From NCBI GenBank assembly GCA_013288905.1, contig JABDAW010000013.1, positions 1 through 32,757 of the forward strand: DNA of 32,757 nucleotides, read 5' to 3'. Shown here piece after piece: positions 1-8,304 of the stretch; positions within the stretch are counted from its first letter, which is position 1, and every line of letters begins with the position of its first letter. Made by a program: the position numbers and the translations under genes. Under the pieces are notes generated by a model, which was not told the origin of the DNA, ran no database searches, and worked only from the letters and a program-made list of their open reading frames with translations. This DNA comes from Bacteroidota bacterium. GTDB lineage: Bacteria > Bacteroidota > Bacteroidia > AKYH767-A > JABDAW01.

Positions 1-3000
1 TTCACAGTAATTACCAAATACAAAGTAACAGGCAATAATGTGACTACTTATGGATTCCAGGAAACAGATATTCATAATGTCATTTATTTAACCGGACAAT
101 CACAAACATTGAGCGAAGAACCTGATACTATTGAAGAGGCAAGTATTTTATCCGATCCATTAAGACCAAAAGAATTATATTGGTGTGTGGCAGCAGATGG
201 ATATTTTTATTTTTATGATATTCGGGTTCAAAATGCGAGTACCATAGATGATGCTGTTTCTCATGACCCTTGTGTAAAATTAATATCAGCAAATATTGTT
301 TCAGAGATTGGGGCAGGTAGCGGGGAGAGAGTTTTTCCTTACGAATATCGGGTTCCATCCTATCCAGATTCTATTCTCATCAGGGTACCTCATGGTTATA
401 AAAGAGACAATACCTATTCTGAATTAAGGTATCATTATTATCATTTCCCGGATACTTATCCTGATCCAAGTTTTGTTAGTTACCAGGAAATACCGGATAC
501 GCTGATATTTCATTATATCAATCAAGATAGCGATTCAGTTTTTTATTTTCTTCCTAAATATTATGATACCTTGAGATATGCTCCAAATGGTAATTATATT
601 CATTATACTGACAGTATCCCTATGGCGAATGAGCTTTTAGATTATTATGTATATATCTATATTTCACCTGCTTCATGTTCTATTGTCCCTGATACTATTT
701 ATTCATACAATAATGTCCTTGATACGTTTATTTTCGATCATGATACTACAATTTTACCAACATTCTTTTTTGGCAGCATGTTTCCTTTTATCAATGATTC
801 AGGAATTATCTTTAATGCACCGATAATTCATGGGCCATATATTGTTTTGACGGTTCCAAATAAAGAAATTGAATTTCAAAATACTTCTCCTTTGCCTTAT
901 ATCACGAGTGATGAAGTCTGCTGGAATTTTTATATAAATGACCCTTCTACTTTGATTCCTCTCGAATATTTGTGGGCTTATGTAGAACCCAATGCTCACT
1001 TTACCTTAGAAACAGCATATATTAATGCAACTCCATTATTTATTGATACAAATGGTATCATTCATCTGGCAAGCTATTTGGCTGCAAGTGGAACTGATTA
1101 TTTTAGAATTTGCTGCCACTATTCCTGTGGTGATGCTGATTCTACCTACAGTATGATGCTGAATTATGGATGGAATTGCAGTAATTACCCTGATTCTATT
1201 TCCTCTCCAAATATTTGTAATGATACAGCAATAATATTCTCTGCACGACAAGAAATAGCTACTTTTCAAACCTACTTCATTCAGCCAGATACTATAACAA
1301 ATTGTGATATTGTACCATTCCAATTAGTTGTAAAAGCACAGGAAGGTTTTTTATATGACTTTACATCAGAAGTAATTCTTCCCCCAGGTTTATCTTACTA
1401 TTCCGGCAGTGGTGTTTTAGTTTATTCTGACACTACTTTGTCTACAGTTGGACCACATATAAGCGGAGATACTTTGCGTTGGAATCTGGATAGTACAAAT
1501 TCGGTTTTGCATACTTCCGGTTTAGGACTTGGAGATAGTTTGATTTTATTATTTAATGTGCAGGCAAGCTGTGGATTTAATGGAAACAGTTCACTAAATG
1601 CTATTGTTACAGGAGTGCCGTTTTGTGGCCTTCTGTTTATTGATTCCACCCATACTTTACATGGATTTACTGTATTACCCTGTCCTATCCTCCTCACCTC
1701 CATTTCCGCCACCCCCATTCTCTGCTATGGAGAAACAAGCACCATCATAGCATCAGCTACAGGAGGAACCACACCCTATTCCTACTTATGGAATACCTCG
1801 CAAACCACTGATACTATCATAGGTTTGCCACTCTTCAACTATGTAGTTACAATGACTGATAGCGGAAGTTGTAATTCAGGCAGCGCAAGTGTTACTGTTA
1901 CACAACCTGCTGCGCCGCTTACCTGCACTCCCGACATTTCCCCGGACTGTATCCCTATCGGTGGACCACCTATTGGTAAAATTATTCTTACACCATCGGG
2001 CGGAACTCCTGGCTATACATATAGTTGGTCACCTGTTACAAGTATCTTGGATTCTATAGACAATCTATACATGGGATATTATTTTGCTACTATAACTGAT
2101 TCAAACGGATGTACATTAATATTAGATTCTATGTATGTACCAGGAGCTCCGCACGACAGCACTTGGGCTTCACATGATTCATGCAACCAGCCGATGCTTC
2201 ATAATGGTGCTGTGTATGTTTTAGTAACAGGTGGTTCTCCCTCCTATACTTATGTTTGGAGTACAACACCGCCACAAACAACATCTTCTGCAACTGGTTT
2301 GTCAGCAGGTGTTTATATTATTACAGTCACAGATTCTGCGGGTTGCATAGCGAAGTCTAAAGTTTATGTAGATAGCTTAATTCAGGAGTGCGATTCACCA
2401 TTAGTAACTTCTTATGACACTATTATTAATGGTGCTACCATTAATACTTTTGTTGCTTGGAGTTTCGGTAAAATTTTGATAACAGCCCCTATTATTATAG
2501 AGCCGGGGGGATCTTTATGGTTATATGGTGATACTTTATTAATGGGTCCTTCAGATATTATCATAGTTGAAAGGGGCGATTCTGTTCACAAAGGAGGTTT
2601 TCTATATCTATTAAACAGTACCATTACGAATTGGGGCAGTTGCATGTGGCCCGGCATAGATGTGCAAGGTTACGATAATCTCCCGCAAGATAGCATGCAA
2701 GGAGAATTTGCAATGGGTTATGTCAGTGGAGTTGAGAATGCTATAAATGCCGTCTATCTGGGCAATAGAGCTATTACTGATACCTCTGCACATCAATGGG
2801 CAGGCGGTATATTTCAAAGCAGTGTAGATGCATTCGGAGGAACTGTAAGTTATTTTAAAAACAATACAAGAGGAATCACGTACCCTTATCCTTATCCCCG
2901 CGATGCTTCCTATCCCTATACCAGTGTAGGTTATATGTATGCCAATAATTTTATTTCTGATCGAGATCTATACGACCCCTGCTACACCCGCCCTCTATGG

Positions 3001-4170
3001 TTTGTCAATATCAAAAATACGAATGACGTACGACTATTTCAAAACTCTTTTCAGATTTATAAAGACAGTTTGAATTTCGATGTACAGGATACTACTTTTG
3101 GAATTGTGGATACCAACTCCATCTTTAATAACCCACTTAATGATGGTATAATTTATAATGTTTTCCAAAATGTAAACAAGGCTATTGATATAACATACAC
3201 TATTCCTGAAACAACAGGAAATAATATATTCGGCGACACGATTCACTACAGTCAGGCGGGTATAAGAATCAAGGGTGGTGTTGGTAATATTATACGTGGA
3301 AATAGCATTACTGATAAACCCCTTTATACCTATTCGGGAAATAACTATGGAATCATTACAGATTCTTCTCAACAAATTTATGTTAGAGATAATATTATTG
3401 ATAGTCTTGAATATGGCATTACTGTAAATAATTCTTTCGGCACTTTTAATAGCAGGATATGGAATAACACAGTTAGCAACTGCAGAGGATATGGAATCGG
3501 AACAGGTGGCAATAACTCTAACGGTTCACAAACACAGGGGCTAACTGTGTATTGTAATGAATTAGACACTAATACTATTGGCTGGAGCGCGTATGATAGC
3601 CCTCCCTTTACTTTCATATTGCCAGCACAAGGGATATGTTCAGGTAGTGCAGCTACAGACTATCCGCCAGGGAATATATTTAATCATACAGGACCCAATA
3701 TGGATATTAATAATAATGGTTCTACCCTCATAGTTTATAATGTCGGTTTTAATAATTTCAGTTTTCTGCCGTATTCTCCTAATCCAACAGTAAATGTTAC
3801 TGTTGTTAATTGTGGTTCAGATACTGTACACGGTGGTAATGCCTGTGAAAATTTTAATTCAGAAGCAAAATATGCACAACAAATTAAGGATAGTTTATTT
3901 AATACTAATTCTTGGCTTGGTAATGCATATCCAAATCCATTCAATAATTTTACAGAGATTCCTTATTTTATTCCTTCGAATTGCACGAAAGCGGAGATTG
4001 ATATTTTCGATGCCTTAGGAAATAAATTAGGGGACTTTCCATTAACTGTAAAAGGCGTTCAGACTACATTAAAAATAAGTTCAGAAACTTATTCAGAAGG
4101 TTTTTACTTTTGCACAATGGTAGTTGACAATGGAATAATTGGCTGGAAGAAGCTGGTTATTATTAAATAA
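1..4170 (+). CDS. Large T9SS-secreted protein with SprB-like repeats and a beta-helix domain (5' end outside window)
   Basis: The frame is open from base 1 with no stop, so the true start and signal peptide lie outside the window; a GTG at 40 is only the first possible internal start. About 1389 residues are visible. Residues roughly 563-800 hold three SprB-type repeats, each with a GG-(T/S)-P-x-Y-(T/S)-Y-x-W core and ending near VTxTDSxGC. Residues about 820-1270 are rich in short N/D/G-turn strands (for example IIVERGDSVHKGGFLYL and IRIKGGVGNIIRGNSI), as in right-handed parallel beta-helix proteins. The last 85 or so residues are a type A T9SS sorting domain: YPNPFNNFTEIPYF, then EIDIFDALGNKLG, ending GWKKLVIIK. 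It is probably exported and anchored to or released from the cell surface; the ligand is unknown. Residues from about base 2398 to the stop are duplicated at 6499-8271. Confidence 0.9.
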   Translation, partial: FTVITKYKVTGNNVTTYGFQETDIHNVIYLTGQSQTLSEEPDTIEEASILSDPLRPKELYWCVAADGYFYFYDIRVQNASTIDDAVSHDPCVKLISANIVSEIGAGSGERVFPYEYRVPSYPDSILIRVPHGYKRDNTYSELRYHYYHFPDTYPDPSFVSYQEIPDTLIFHYINQDSDSVFYFLPKYYDTLRYAPNGNYIHYTDSIPMANELLDYYVYIYISPASCSIVPDTIYSYNNVLDTFIFDHDTTILPTFFFGSMFPFINDSGIIFNAPIIHGPYIVLTVPNKEIEFQNTSPLPYITSDEVCWNFYINDPSTLIPLEYLWAYVEPNAHFTLETAYINATPLFIDTNGIIHLASYLAASGTDYFRICCHYSCGDADSTYSMMLNYGWNCSNYPDSISSPNICNDTAIIFSARQEIATFQTYFIQPDTITNCDIVPFQLVVKAQEGFLYDFTSEVILPPGLSYYSGSGVLVYSDTTLSTVGPHISGDTLRWNLDSTNSVLHTSGLGLGDSLILLFNVQASCGFNGNSSLNAIVTGVPFCGLLFIDSTHTLHGFTVLPCPILLTSISATPILCYGETSTIIASATGGTTPYSYLWNTSQTTDTIIGLPLFNYVVTMTDSGSCNSGSASVTVTQPAAPLTCTPDISPDCIPIGGPPIGKIILTPSGGTPGYTYSWSPVTSILDSIDNLYMGYYFATITDSNGCTLILDSMYVPGAPHDSTWASHDSCNQPMLHNGAVYVLVTGGSPSYTYVWSTTPPQTTSSATGLSAGVYIITVTDSAGCIAKSKVYVDSLIQECDSPLVTSYDTIINGATINTFVAWSFGKILITAPIIIEPGGSLWLYGDTLLMGPSDIIIVERGDSVHKGGFLYLLNSTITNWGSCMWPGIDVQGYDNLPQDSMQGEFAMGYVSGVENAINAVYLGNRAITDTSAHQWAGGIFQSSVDAFGGTVSYFKNNTRGITYPYPYPRDASYPYTSVGYMYANNFISDRDLYDPCYTRPLWFVNIKNTNDVRLFQNSFQIYKDSLNFDVQDTTFGIVDTNSIFNNPLNDGIIYNVFQNVNKAIDITYTIPETTGNNIFGDTIHYSQAGIRIKGGVGNIIRGNSITDKPLYTYSGNNYGIITDSSQQIYVRDNIIDSLEYGITVNNSFGTFNSRIWNNTVSNCRGYGIGTGGNNSNGSQTQGLTVYCNELDTNTIGWSAYDSPPFTFILPAQGICSGSAATDYPPGNIFNHTGPNMDINNNGSTLIVYNVGFNNFSFLPYSPNPTVNVTVVNCGSDTVHGGNACENFNSEAKYAQQIKDSLFNTNSWLGNAYPNPFNNFTEIPYFIPSNCTKAEIDIFDALGNKLGDFPLTVKGVQTTLKISSETYSEGFYFCTMVVDNGIIGWKKLVIIK

Positions 4171-4174
4171 TTTG

Positions 4175-4182
4175 TAACTTTG
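4175..4182 (+). promoter_or_regulatory. Bacteroidetes -7 promoter element TAACTTTG
   Basis: Perfect match to TAnnTTTG, 21 bases before the ATG at 4204. No clear -33 TTTG is present. The same 33-base gap and element recur before the paralogue at 8305, so both copies kept their own promoter. Confidence 0.6.
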
Positions 4183-4203
4183 CAATTATAAAAGCATAAA
4201 GAA

Positions 4204-6048
4204 ATGAAAAAAGTATCACTAATATTATATGTTATCGGTCTGTTAGTTACAAACTGCTTTTCCCAAGGTTCTCCACAAAACTGGAATTGGTATTTTGGTG
4301 ACAGTGCAGCAATAAATTTTAGCTCTGGGTCTCCGGTTGCTGTTTCAGGAAGTAAAATACTTCAATTAGAAGGATGTGCAACGATTTCAGATACTTCAGG
4401 TAATTTATTATTCTATACGGATGGTATTAGTGTTTGGAATAAAAACAATATTGTTATGTCGCACGGTACTGGGCTTTATGGGCAATATTCGACTACACAA
4501 TCGGCTTTAATTGTTCCAAAGCCTGATAGTTCAGCTATATATTATATTTTCACTGCTGATGTTCAATCACATCCTCATGGGATAAATTATTCCGAAGTTG
4601 ATATGACACTAAATGGTGACTTAGGAGATATAACTGTCAAAAATGTTCAATTGGTTACTCCTGCTTGCGAAAAGCTGTGTGTTGTCAAACATTGCAACGG
4701 AATTGACTATTGGATGATTGCTCATGGATTTCTTGATAGTTCTTACTATTCTTATCAAGTTACATCTGCTGGTGTTTTAGCCCCTGTTATATCAAATATT
4801 GGACTTTATATTGATACAACTGATTATTCCATAAATACGACAGGTTATCTTAAGGCTTCGCCAAATGGAAGAAAAATTGCTGCTGCCATTGCTTTTGAAT
4901 ACCATGCTCTTGTCCAATTATTTGATTTTGATAATTCATCAGGAATTCTTTCCAATTGTATTTCGATTACAAATATGGGGGACGATGCTTACGGGATTTC
5001 ATTTTCCCCTGACAATACCAAACTTTATACTGGAAATACTATCTTATGTCAATATGACATTTCTTCAAATAACCAAACTGCAATAAGTGCATCTCAATAT
5101 GTGATTGATAGTACCTACTTCGGATGGGCTATGCAATTAGGTCCTGATAATAAACTATATTTGACCCAGGCTCAAACACATTATCTTGATGTCATTAATA
5201 ATCCTAATGTATCAGGTGCAGGATGCAATTATGTAATGGATGCTGTTGATTTGGGCACAGGTGTTTGTGAGGCAGGGCTTCCAAATTTCATTGATGCATA
5301 TAATCCATTGCCTCCAGCTCCTCCTGTAAGTGCGTTTAGAATAGATACTTTAAGCGGTTGCAAGCCGCTTACTATTCATCTTACAAATAACAGCATACGT
5401 GCTACTTCTTATCTTTGGATTTTTAGCGATGGAGGTACGGATACAGCGGTAAATCCTACACATGTTTATAATACTTCCGGTTTAGATTCTATTACTTTGA
5501 TTGCATATTATACTACCCCTTGTGGAGTGTTTTCTGATACTTCTATTCAGTCTTTTTATTTCAATGTTTTCGACCCTCCAACACAACCCGTAATTACTTT
5601 GAGTAACGATACCTTGTATTCAAGTTCCTTGATAGATAACCAGTGGTTTCTGAATGATACATTACTTTCAGGGGATACCAATTCTTATTATGTTCCTTCT
5701 ATCAATGGAAACTATACTGTTGAGGTTATGGATTCTAATGGGTGTACTTCTACTTCGACTATTTATCTTCTTAATACTGGTATTAATGAGATATTTTACC
5801 CTTCAAGTCATACTTTCATTTATCCTAATCCTAATGATGGTAGTTTTACATTAAATTCTGACCTTCCAAGTTCACTATTCCAAATAAAAGATGTGTTTGG
5901 CAGAGTAGTTTATTCTCTTAATGTTAAAGGAATACAAGCTATTGATGTTTCTACTTTGGCTAAGGGAATTTATTATTGGGAGGTAGTTTCTGTCCCGATT
6001 GAATCTGGAGGTATAAGTGGTATGGGAAAATTAGCAATTATGAAATAG
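4204..6048 (+). CDS. Secreted propeller-like and PKD-domain protein with T9SS sorting domain, copy 1
   Basis: 614 residues. Residues 1-20 are a signal peptide (MKKVSLILYVIGLLVTNCFS). Residues about 25-370 contain repeated blade-like motifs such as YLKASPNGRKIAAA, FDFDNSSGILSN and ISFSPDNTKLY, which suggests a WD40/lactonase-like beta-propeller. A PKD domain follows at about 375-460 (SGCKPLTIHLTNNS, YLWIFSDGGTDT). The C-terminal 75 residues are a T9SS sorting domain (FIYPNPNDGSF, KDVFGRVVYS, STLAKGIYYWEV, ending KLAIMK). It should cross the outer membrane by the type IX system; substrate or partner unknown. It lies 33 bases after the beta-helix gene and has its own promoter. The paralogue at 8305-10149 has exactly the same length. 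Confidence 0.88.
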   Translation: MKKVSLILYVIGLLVTNCFSQGSPQNWNWYFGDSAAINFSSGSPVAVSGSKILQLEGCATISDTSGNLLFYTDGISVWNKNNIVMSHGTGLYGQYSTTQSALIVPKPDSSAIYYIFTADVQSHPHGINYSEVDMTLNGDLGDITVKNVQLVTPACEKLCVVKHCNGIDYWMIAHGFLDSSYYSYQVTSAGVLAPVISNIGLYIDTTDYSINTTGYLKASPNGRKIAAAIAFEYHALVQLFDFDNSSGILSNCISITNMGDDAYGISFSPDNTKLYTGNTILCQYDISSNNQTAISASQYVIDSTYFGWAMQLGPDNKLYLTQAQTHYLDVINNPNVSGAGCNYVMDAVDLGTGVCEAGLPNFIDAYNPLPPAPPVSAFRIDTLSGCKPLTIHLTNNSIRATSYLWIFSDGGTDTAVNPTHVYNTSGLDSITLIAYYTTPCGVFSDTSIQSFYFNVFDPPTQPVITLSNDTLYSSSLIDNQWFLNDTLLSGDTNSYYVPSINGNYTVEVMDSNGCTSTSTIYLLNTGINEIFYPSSHTFIYPNPNDGSFTLNSDLPSSLFQIKDVFGRVVYSLNVKGIQAIDVSTLAKGIYYWEVVSVPIESGGISGMGKLAIMK

Positions 6049-6106
6049 GAATTTAAAATTTATTTGAGTCTTATATTCTCAATAGAAAATGAGTTTTGCC
6101 CTACTC

Positions 6107-6358
6107 TTCAAGTTCTAATCTCACATCTTCAAAGCCTTTGCGCATATCTTCAAAGGCTTCTCACGTATCTTCAAAGCCCTCGAAGATGTCTTCAAAGCCT
6201 TCACTCATGTCTTCAAAGCCTTTGAAGATGTCTTCGAAGCCTTCGCTCATGTCTTCAAAGCCCTTGATGATGTCTTCAAAGCCTTTGATGATGTCTTCAA
6301 AGCCTTTGCAGATGTCTTCAAAGCCTTTGATGATGTCTTCAAAGCCTTTGCAGATGTC
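6107..6358 (+). repeat. 21-bp minisatellite, 12 units, copy 1
   Basis: Twelve 21-bp units in strict register, each starting TTCAAAG; the last eight read TTCAAAGCC(T/C)TTGATGATG with variants. A degenerate thirteenth unit starts at 6359. Columns 1-3, 5, 6, 11, 18, 20 and 21 are invariant across units; most variation falls in columns 8-16. No variable spacers are present. Both strands stay mostly open because 21 is a multiple of three: the plus frame gives SSKPLMM heptads and the minus frame GFEDIIK heptads, but the minus frame here has no start codon and meets a stop near 6160. The 408-base gap between genes is made up of this array, a 58-base leader and the tail. Confidence 0.95.
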
Positions 6359-6498
6359 TGCAAAGGCATTTGTTAGATGGTTTTTTCCTTGTTTTAAGTG
6401 TAAAATCTCATTTAGAACCTTAAAGTAAAGGGAAACCGGCCTGTTAATAATGATTTTTGTTTGATGAAGGATTACAAATCCTTCATATCGCTTCGCCT
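6359..6498 (+). repeat. Conserved 140-bp tail of the minisatellite, copy 1
   Basis: By my count this differs at only 5 of 140 positions from 10460-10599. It ends with the inverted repeat ATGAAGGATT-aca-AATCCTTCAT (6464-6486) and then TATCGCTTCGCCT. There is no T-tract, so it does not look like a normal terminator. The palindrome plus CGCTTCG resembles REP-type intergenic elements of Bacteroidota; this is an inference from form only. Confidence 0.75.
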
Positions 6499-8271
6499 CC
6501 GCAGTCTTCTGGAGATACTCTGATTTTAGCTGATACCATTACCACAGATGTACAGTTCATAGGATACGATTATCCTGTTGTCATTGTAGCCGGAACCATT
6601 GTTATAGCCCCTGGTGGCTCTTTGCTAATCGGCGGAAGTTCTTCCAGTTATATCGTGGTGAAATTCGCTCCTGATGCAAAAATAATTATAGAGCGCGGCA
6701 ATGGCACATTGAGAGGAGGATTTCTTGAAATAAAATGTGCCCACCTTACAGGCTGGGGCGATTGTTCATGGGAAGGGATAGACATACACGGATATGATAC
6801 ATCCTTACAGAATACAAGCTACCTCTATCAAGGTGTTTGCAAGTATTCGCAATCCATCATTGAAAATGCCCGAAGTGCCTTTTACATGGGCAACAGAGAT
6901 GCTCCCGCTGATTCACAACATTTATGGACAGGTGGCATCGTTCAGGGTGATTATAATCTTGGAATATATTACACCTATTTTAATAATAACACCATGAGTT
7001 TTACTTTCCCTGCACCTTATCCGCATCCAAGTGCAAGTTATATAAGCCGAAGTGTTTTTATCTCTGATAAGAACTTGAACGATCCATGCTATACCCGTCC
7101 GTTATGGTTCATCAAAGTAGATTCAACAAATGGATTGAAGACAGATCTTAATACTTTTGGCATCTTTAATGATAGCACACATGTAGATTACAATATACAG
7201 GATAGCACTTATGGAATTCAATTGATAGGCTCACGCTCAACGACCATCACCAACAGTTATTTTGAAAATGTGAACAAAGGCATTGATGTTTCATTTGCAG
7301 GATACTCTGCGCTTAGTCCTAATAATGTATATATTTATGGTAATACAATCTATAACAGTCAAACAGCTATCAGAATAGCTGATGGGTATGCTGACACAGT
7401 TCGTAATAATTTTATTGCTTTTCCTCCGCGTTATGCCTATTCAGGAGATAATAATGGAATCATCACTGATTCCACCCAACAAATTTATATAAGAGATAAT
7501 ATTGTAGATAGCTTGCGGTATGGAATAACTGTTAATAACTGCGATAGTGTTTATAACAGCCGTATTTGGAATAACACTGTTAGCAATTGTAAAAATGGAA
7601 TTAACACAGGTGGCAAATGTGGAGATACACTCATAACAGGGCTTACGGTTTATTGTAACCAGTTAAATAATAATGGTACTGGTTGGAATGCTTATGATGA
7701 TATTAATAATTTTAGAATACCGCCACAAGGAAAATGTGTAGATACAGCGGCCGTGGACTTTCCTCCTGGTAATTCTTTCAGTGGAAATACCAGTTATGAT
7801 ATTAGTAATTCTTCTCTTGCTTATACGATAATTTATTATCTTGATCAACATGATTATTCTCTTGTTAATAATTTTTATCCTCAAACAGCTGGATTGATTT
7901 TTATTGATGATTGTCCTACTGTAGGAATGCCGACAGGAACTATGTATTGTGATACTTTAGAACCTGAAAAATATGCACAACAAATTAAAGATAGCTCAAA
8001 TAAAACTACTCCTTATCTTGGTAACATCTATCCCAATCCGTTTAGTTATTTTACAAATGTTCCTTATTTCCTGCCACTAAATTGTCAAGATGCAGAAATT
8101 GATATTTTTGATATCCTTGGGAATAAAATAGATGTTTATCCATTAAGCATAACGGGAATTAATTCTATTTTAAAGGTCAGTTCTGAAGATTATAGTGGAG
8201 GAGTTTATTTCTGTATTTTGAAAGTTGAGAATAGAATAGAAGGATGGAAAAAGATGGTTATTATAAAATAA
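6457..8271 (+). CDS. 5'-truncated duplicate of the beta-helix T9SS protein (possible pseudogene)
   Basis: 604 residues from a TTG at 6457; no ATG occurs in frame until about 6886. The first 14 codons are not protein-derived: they read through the palindromic tail of the minisatellite. From SPPQSSGDTL onward it aligns with the C-terminal part of the protein ending at 4170: the beta-helix segment (KIIIERGNGTLRGGFLEI, DPCYTRPLWF, NNGIITDSTQQIYIRDNI) and the T9SS sorting domain (YPNPFSYFTNVPYF, ending GWKKMVIIK). It lacks a signal peptide and the SprB-like repeats, so it should not be exported as written. The long open frame with no internal stop or frameshift is odd for dead sequence; it may be a recent truncation, a donor for recombination with its parent, or be translated from an unrecognised start. 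Confidence 0.7.
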   Translation: MFDEGLQILHIASPPQSSGDTLILADTITTDVQFIGYDYPVVIVAGTIVIAPGGSLLIGGSSSSYIVVKFAPDAKIIIERGNGTLRGGFLEIKCAHLTGWGDCSWEGIDIHGYDTSLQNTSYLYQGVCKYSQSIIENARSAFYMGNRDAPADSQHLWTGGIVQGDYNLGIYYTYFNNNTMSFTFPAPYPHPSASYISRSVFISDKNLNDPCYTRPLWFIKVDSTNGLKTDLNTFGIFNDSTHVDYNIQDSTYGIQLIGSRSTTITNSYFENVNKGIDVSFAGYSALSPNNVYIYGNTIYNSQTAIRIADGYADTVRNNFIAFPPRYAYSGDNNGIITDSTQQIYIRDNIVDSLRYGITVNNCDSVYNSRIWNNTVSNCKNGINTGGKCGDTLITGLTVYCNQLNNNGTGWNAYDDINNFRIPPQGKCVDTAAVDFPPGNSFSGNTSYDISNSSLAYTIIYYLDQHDYSLVNNFYPQTAGLIFIDDCPTVGMPTGTMYCDTLEPEKYAQQIKDSSNKTTPYLGNIYPNPFSYFTNVPYFLPLNCQDAEIDIFDILGNKIDVYPLSITGINSILKVSSEDYSGGVYFCILKVENRIEGWKKMVIIK

Positions 8272-8275
8272 TCCG

Positions 8276-8283
8276 TAATTTTG
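8276..8283 (+). promoter_or_regulatory. Bacteroidetes -7 promoter element TAATTTTG
   Basis: Perfect TAnnTTTG match, 21 bases before the ATG at 8305, at the same position as the element before the paralogue at 4204. No clear -33 element. Confidence 0.6.
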
Positions 8284-8304
8284 CAATTCTAAACGCATAT
8301 ATAA

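Larger units (their letters stand above)
2398..6498 (+). repeat. Unit 1 of a 4.1-kb tandem duplication
   Basis: Every landmark in this unit recurs 4101 bases downstream: the beta-helix stop (4170 and 8271), the next start (4204 and 8305), its stop (6048 and 10149), the first minisatellite unit (6107 and 10208) and the end of the conserved tail (6498 and 10599). The left edge is placed where protein similarity begins (SPLVTSYDTI beside SPPQSSGDTL) and could be off by some tens of bases. Confidence 0.8.

Noticed and set aside
6096-6428. Plus-strand frame with SSKPLMM heptads over the first minisatellite (and its twin at 10197-10529)
   Set aside because: It is open because the period is a multiple of three; there is no promoter, and unit changes such as P to A and L to S alter the protein freely.
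6464-6486. Rho-independent terminator in the repeat tail
   Set aside because: The stem lacks a following T run on either strand.
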